DNA from: Candidatus Woesearchaeota archaeon
Lineage (GTDB): Archaea; Nanobdellota; Nanobdellia; Woesearchaeales; DSVV01
Assembly: GCA_018303325.1 (NCBI GenBank)
Contig: JAGVYH010000004.1
Span: 1-60,272, forward strand
Length of the DNA stretch: 60,272 nt
Reading direction: 5' to 3'
In this document: positions 57,422 through 60,272 of the stretch, in pieces
Layout: each line of letters opens with the position of its first letter
Numbering within the stretch: the first letter of the stretch is position 1
Translations under genes and position numbers: made by a program
The notes under the pieces: generated by a model
The model's database searches: none
What the model saw: the letters and a program-made list of their open reading frames with translations, nothing else
What the model was told of the DNA's origin: nothing

Positions 57422-60272
57422 CTAATTATTAATATAATTTAATATTGTGAGAGCTAATTTAACCCCCTCTGTAATGTTTTTTCCAAATACCTTCATATAT
57501 TCTTCAGCGTGCTTTTTGGTATCAGGAGTAGGCTCATATATTGTATTATTACCTCCTAATACAAGTAATAGCTCAAGCTCGCCTTCTTTTAATTCAAAAG
57601 TCATTTTACTTCCAATATAATGTTCTACAATAATATCAAAACTCGAAAAAGCCTCTTTTTCAACTTTTCTTTTTTTTGGCTCTTCGCAATCTTTATTATC
57701 AACACAGCCAAATATCCACGAATTATGGCTGGCATCAGTAGACAACTGATAATACTCACCTTGAACAGTTACACTATTATTATTGAAAATTAGATTATAG
57801 CTATAATGCTTATATTTTTTCTTTCTAGTGATGGTTCTTGATATCTTTTCTTTTATTGTAATACCATTTGCATCATAAGACATATTTATTTCTCTCGTCT
57901 CTAATCTGCTCTCTAAATTAGCTGTACACGAATTACCACTGCTACTGATCATGTAGCCATTATTGCTTAAATACTCTGTTATTTTTTTGAAATTAGTAGA
58001 ATATAGGCTTATAATCTCAGTCTGTTGTGTATCATTAACTAATTTAACAGGATTTTCATCTGTTGATTTGGCAATCTTAATTGCTGGTTGAGCTAGAAAT
58101 TCGCTGGCATACACATGAGCAGCGTTGTTTATAACTGCAAAAATATTTTGCTGATGCAATGCTTCTTGTTCTCCATTCATTACATTTTTTGCTGGTTTTA
58201 TTTCTTCAAGATTTTTTGTATCTTCATGAAATAATTTAGATTTTTCCACGTTGGCAGATTGCCTTGTTTTATCTGTATCCTTTACTTTCTGTTCATCTTT
58301 TTCAACAGATTGTTCTGCTATACTTTCTTTATCTGATGTTGCAGGAGGATGTGCTACTGCTTTGTTACTTTCAGTTTCAGCAGGTTGGTTATTTGGATTA
58401 TAATAATGAAACCCACCTGCCCCTACTGCAATTACAACAGACACTAAACCAGCTATTGCTGGCCAGCTCGACAACCATCTCGGATATATTTTATTTTTTT
58501 GTGATGATTCTGTTGAAGAAGGTACAGATGTTTGGCTAAAATAATCATCAATTGATTTTTTTAAATAAGGATTAATTTCACTAAGTTTATCTCCTTCTTC
58601 TATTTTCTTATCTGCTAATATTTTATTATGGTCCATTACATTATAAATCTCCCTCAGAAAATCAACCATCATATTATGTCTTAACTGATTATTATCATTT
58701 ACTTTCCATTTATCTGATTCTTGTTTAATATAACCATCAACAGATTTAATTTGTTCAGTAGTCAGCATTTTACGTTTATCTTCTGTTGTTTTTTCCTTTT
58801 TCTTCTCTAATTTATACAACTTTTCTATTGTCCTTCTCAATTGTTTACCAAACTCTTCACCTGCTCCGCTTTTTTGTGAGGTATAATCAAAAACCTCTTC
58901 TTTTGTTTTTTTTCGTTTATCTAAAATATAAAATAAACCATAAGCGATATATCTTCTTATTACTGTTTCATCTGCATCTGTTGTTTTTTCATTAATAATT
59001 TCTACTAAAGTTTTAGGTGATGCTGGTTGTGCATTTGAATCTGAATCAGATGCTTCATCTGGTGTATTCGGTAATATTACTGTTTGTGGTTCATGTCCTG
59101 CATGTTGAGTTGCTGCTAAATCCTGTCCTAGCGATATAGTTGATTGTCTTATAGGTTGCTGCGTACTTGTGATAGCCACCGAATCATTCTCTTTTCCTTT
59201 GACAGCAGATTTTAAAGCATCTTCTGGCAGAGGCGGTGGGGTTCTCCTTGCTCTGTATTCTGCGATTTCAGCTAATACTTTATCTTCCACTTGCTGCTTT
59301 GTAAACAGATCTGTGCCAATCCTTTTATCATACTTCTCTCTTACTTTTCTTTCTGTCTCATCTTTTGCTTTTCTAACATTTGCGTAGTCTTCTTCACGTG
59401 TAATATAACTTTTTGTATATATCTCTATCTGTTTATTTGCCAATTCTAATTTTTCTGTTACCCCTCTTAATTTTTTTTCTGAAGAAGATAATCTATCTTT
59501 CATTTCTTGAAATTCCTTTGATCTATATTCTCTATACCAACAATTAAATGCAGAAAGAATTGTTCCAACTTTTTCTAAGCATCTTTCTAATATCCCTTTA
59601 GATTCCCTTGCTTTTTTGGCTAATTTGTTAAAGTTGGTCTTTATATATCCTTGTAATTCATCATTTGTCATTTGTTTGAATTTATCTTTTTCACTACCTT
59701 CTATTTCTTTATATCTTGTTTTTTTTCTTTCATCATAATCTAAACTTAAACAAATATGGAATGCAGCATCTTCTAATGTTGCCCTATATACTTTATCTGA
59801 CTCTGATTGTCTACTCTTAATACCCTTAATTTTCTGCTCCAAATCCAGTATTCTTCCATCTCTTTCAGCAAGTTGCGTATTAGCTTGTGTTAAAGATGTT
59901 TCTGCACTTTCTGCTCTTGTGGTTAATTGTTTGATTTCACTATTTTTTCTTGTAACTTCATCTTCTGTTCCACTTATTTTATTTTTATAATATTTTCTTC
60001 TTGCACCTTTCAGGTCAACAACAACAGCAGCAAAATCATCATATATTTTTCCATCAGCAGTATCATAAATCAAAGCTAAACGTTTTACCCATGTTTCGTT
60101 ATCTGAAGAAGTAGATGATAATATCTGCGAAAATACCTTCATTCTTTGTTCATATAATATATTGTTTAATTTCTCATCAGAGCGTGTATTATCATCTGTA
60201 ATATTTAATTTTTCTAAATCAGGAGTAAAGCCTAATTTTCTTAACTCATCCAATACATAATCAAATTTATCT
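57422..60272 (-). CDS. Large coiled-coil membrane protein, incomplete at window end
   Basis: At least 949 residues; the frame stays open to the window edge (DKFDYVLDELRKLG), so the true start lies outside. A cytoplasmic region of about 590 residues includes coiled coils (TEDEVTRKNSEIKQLTTRAE, AESAETSLTQANTQLAERDG and RLSSSEKKLRGVTEKLELAN), a Pro/Ser/Gln-rich linker and a helical region. One transmembrane helix (WPAIAGLVSVVIAVGAGGF) follows, then an outer region of about 320 residues with an early charged linker and a beta-rich end. The kinase gene begins 15 nt after its stop, so the two are co-transcribed. Its topology matches that of the kinase, suggesting a membrane-spanning partner or kinase substrate. 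No known family was recognised. Confidence 0.75.
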   Translation of the reverse strand, partial: DKFDYVLDELRKLGFTPDLEKLNITDDNTRSDEKLNNILYEQRMKVFSQILSSTSSDNETWVKRLALIYDTADGKIYDDFAAVVVDLKGARRKYYKNKISGTEDEVTRKNSEIKQLTTRAESAETSLTQANTQLAERDGRILDLEQKIKGIKSRQSESDKVYRATLEDAAFHICLSLDYDERKKTRYKEIEGSEKDKFKQMTNDELQGYIKTNFNKLAKKARESKGILERCLEKVGTILSAFNCWYREYRSKEFQEMKDRLSSSEKKLRGVTEKLELANKQIEIYTKSYITREEDYANVRKAKDETERKVREKYDKRIGTDLFTKQQVEDKVLAEIAEYRARRTPPPLPEDALKSAVKGKENDSVAITSTQQPIRQSTISLGQDLAATQHAGHEPQTVILPNTPDEASDSDSNAQPASPKTLVEIINEKTTDADETVIRRYIAYGLFYILDKRKKTKEEVFDYTSQKSGAGEEFGKQLRRTIEKLYKLEKKKEKTTEDKRKMLTTEQIKSVDGYIKQESDKWKVNDNNQLRHNMMVDFLREIYNVMDHNKILADKKIEEGDKLSEINPYLKKSIDDYFSQTSVPSSTESSQKNKIYPRWLSSWPAIAGLVSVVIAVGAGGFHYYNPNNQPAETESNKAVAHPPATSDKESIAEQSVEKDEQKVKDTDKTRQSANVEKSKLFHEDTKNLEEIKPAKNVMNGEQEALHQQNIFAVINNAAHVYASEFLAQPAIKIAKSTDENPVKLVNDTQQTEIISLYSTNFKKITEYLSNNGYMISSSGNSCTANLESRLETREINMSYDANGITIKEKISRTITRKKKYKHYSYNLIFNNNSVTVQGEYYQLSTDASHNSWIFGCVDNKDCEEPKKRKVEKEAFSSFDIIVEHYIGSKMTFELKEGELELLLVLGGNNTIYEPTPDTKKHAEEYMKVFGKNITEGVKLALTILNYINN

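Noticed and set aside
1..60272. CRISPR array
   Set aside because: No regularly spaced direct repeats with unique spacers were seen; the repeated elements are isolated hairpins with variable stems.
33386..60272. An integrated virus or plasmid
   Set aside because: No integrase, capsid, portal, terminase or replication-initiator motif was recognised, and none of the three tRNA genes, which could serve as attachment sites, borders the block with a duplicated 3' end. A novel virus cannot be fully excluded.

Overview
The window looks like an AT-rich chromosomal segment of an archaeon, most likely a DPANN lineage of the Woesearchaeota/Pacearchaeota type (the lineage is an inference). Archaeal traits seen directly are three intron-bearing tRNA genes, TATA-box promoters placed about 25-35 nt before start codons (leaderless mRNAs), two TrmB-type regulators, a group 3b [NiFe] hydrogenase in the Pyrococcus-like beta-gamma-delta-alpha order, a Dph6 (diphthamide) domain, and a short secreted protein with the QITLF-type hydrophobic N-terminus common in DPANN genomes.

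Layout. 1-10.6 kb: a surface-protein region with two paralogous cassettes, each made of a small Tat-signal protein, a large secreted protein and a one-helix membrane protein. A third, broken copy lies between them. 10.8-21.6 kb: small defence or toxin-antitoxin-like genes (a PD-(D/E)XK-like protein, an AbiE-like pair, a second nucleotidyltransferase locus interrupted by an inserted hairpin element), a PEP-mobile-domain protein, a transglutaminase-fold protein whose usual catalytic Cys position is Ser, a TrmB regulator and HypA. 21.6-26.3 kb: a hydrogenase maturation protease convergent with the hydBGDA operon. 26.3-32.7 kb: membrane proteins, a RelE/ParE-type toxin-antitoxin pair, tRNA-Gln and tRNA-Glu, and an asparagine synthetase fused to a Dph6 domain. 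32.8-60.3 kb: a long block of mostly unrecognised genes that includes a transglutaminase-like protease, a TPR protein, an AAA+ ATPase, a second P-loop NTPase, several coiled-coil proteins, and two very large one-helix membrane proteins. One of these is a receptor-like Ser/Thr kinase with cadherin/Ig-like outer domains; the other runs off the window end.

Two things stand out. First, the intergenic DNA carries a family of about 92-97 bp elements with TATA ends. Each is an inverted dimer of a hairpin. Loop sequences are shared between the two arms, while the stems differ in sequence but still pair. One copy splits a nucleotidyltransferase gene with a TATA at both junctions, and another lies inside a broken surface-protein gene. 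Second, the 33-60 kb block has its own promoter signature (ACTACAAC, 5 nt, TTTATAT at identical spacing in three places), long leaders and clear Shine-Dalgarno sites, unlike the largely leaderless genes elsewhere. This suggests a co-regulated, membrane-associated multi-protein system that I cannot assign to any known type.

No rRNA, CRISPR array or recognisable transposase/integrase gene was seen. All family calls are from motifs read by eye; no database search was run.
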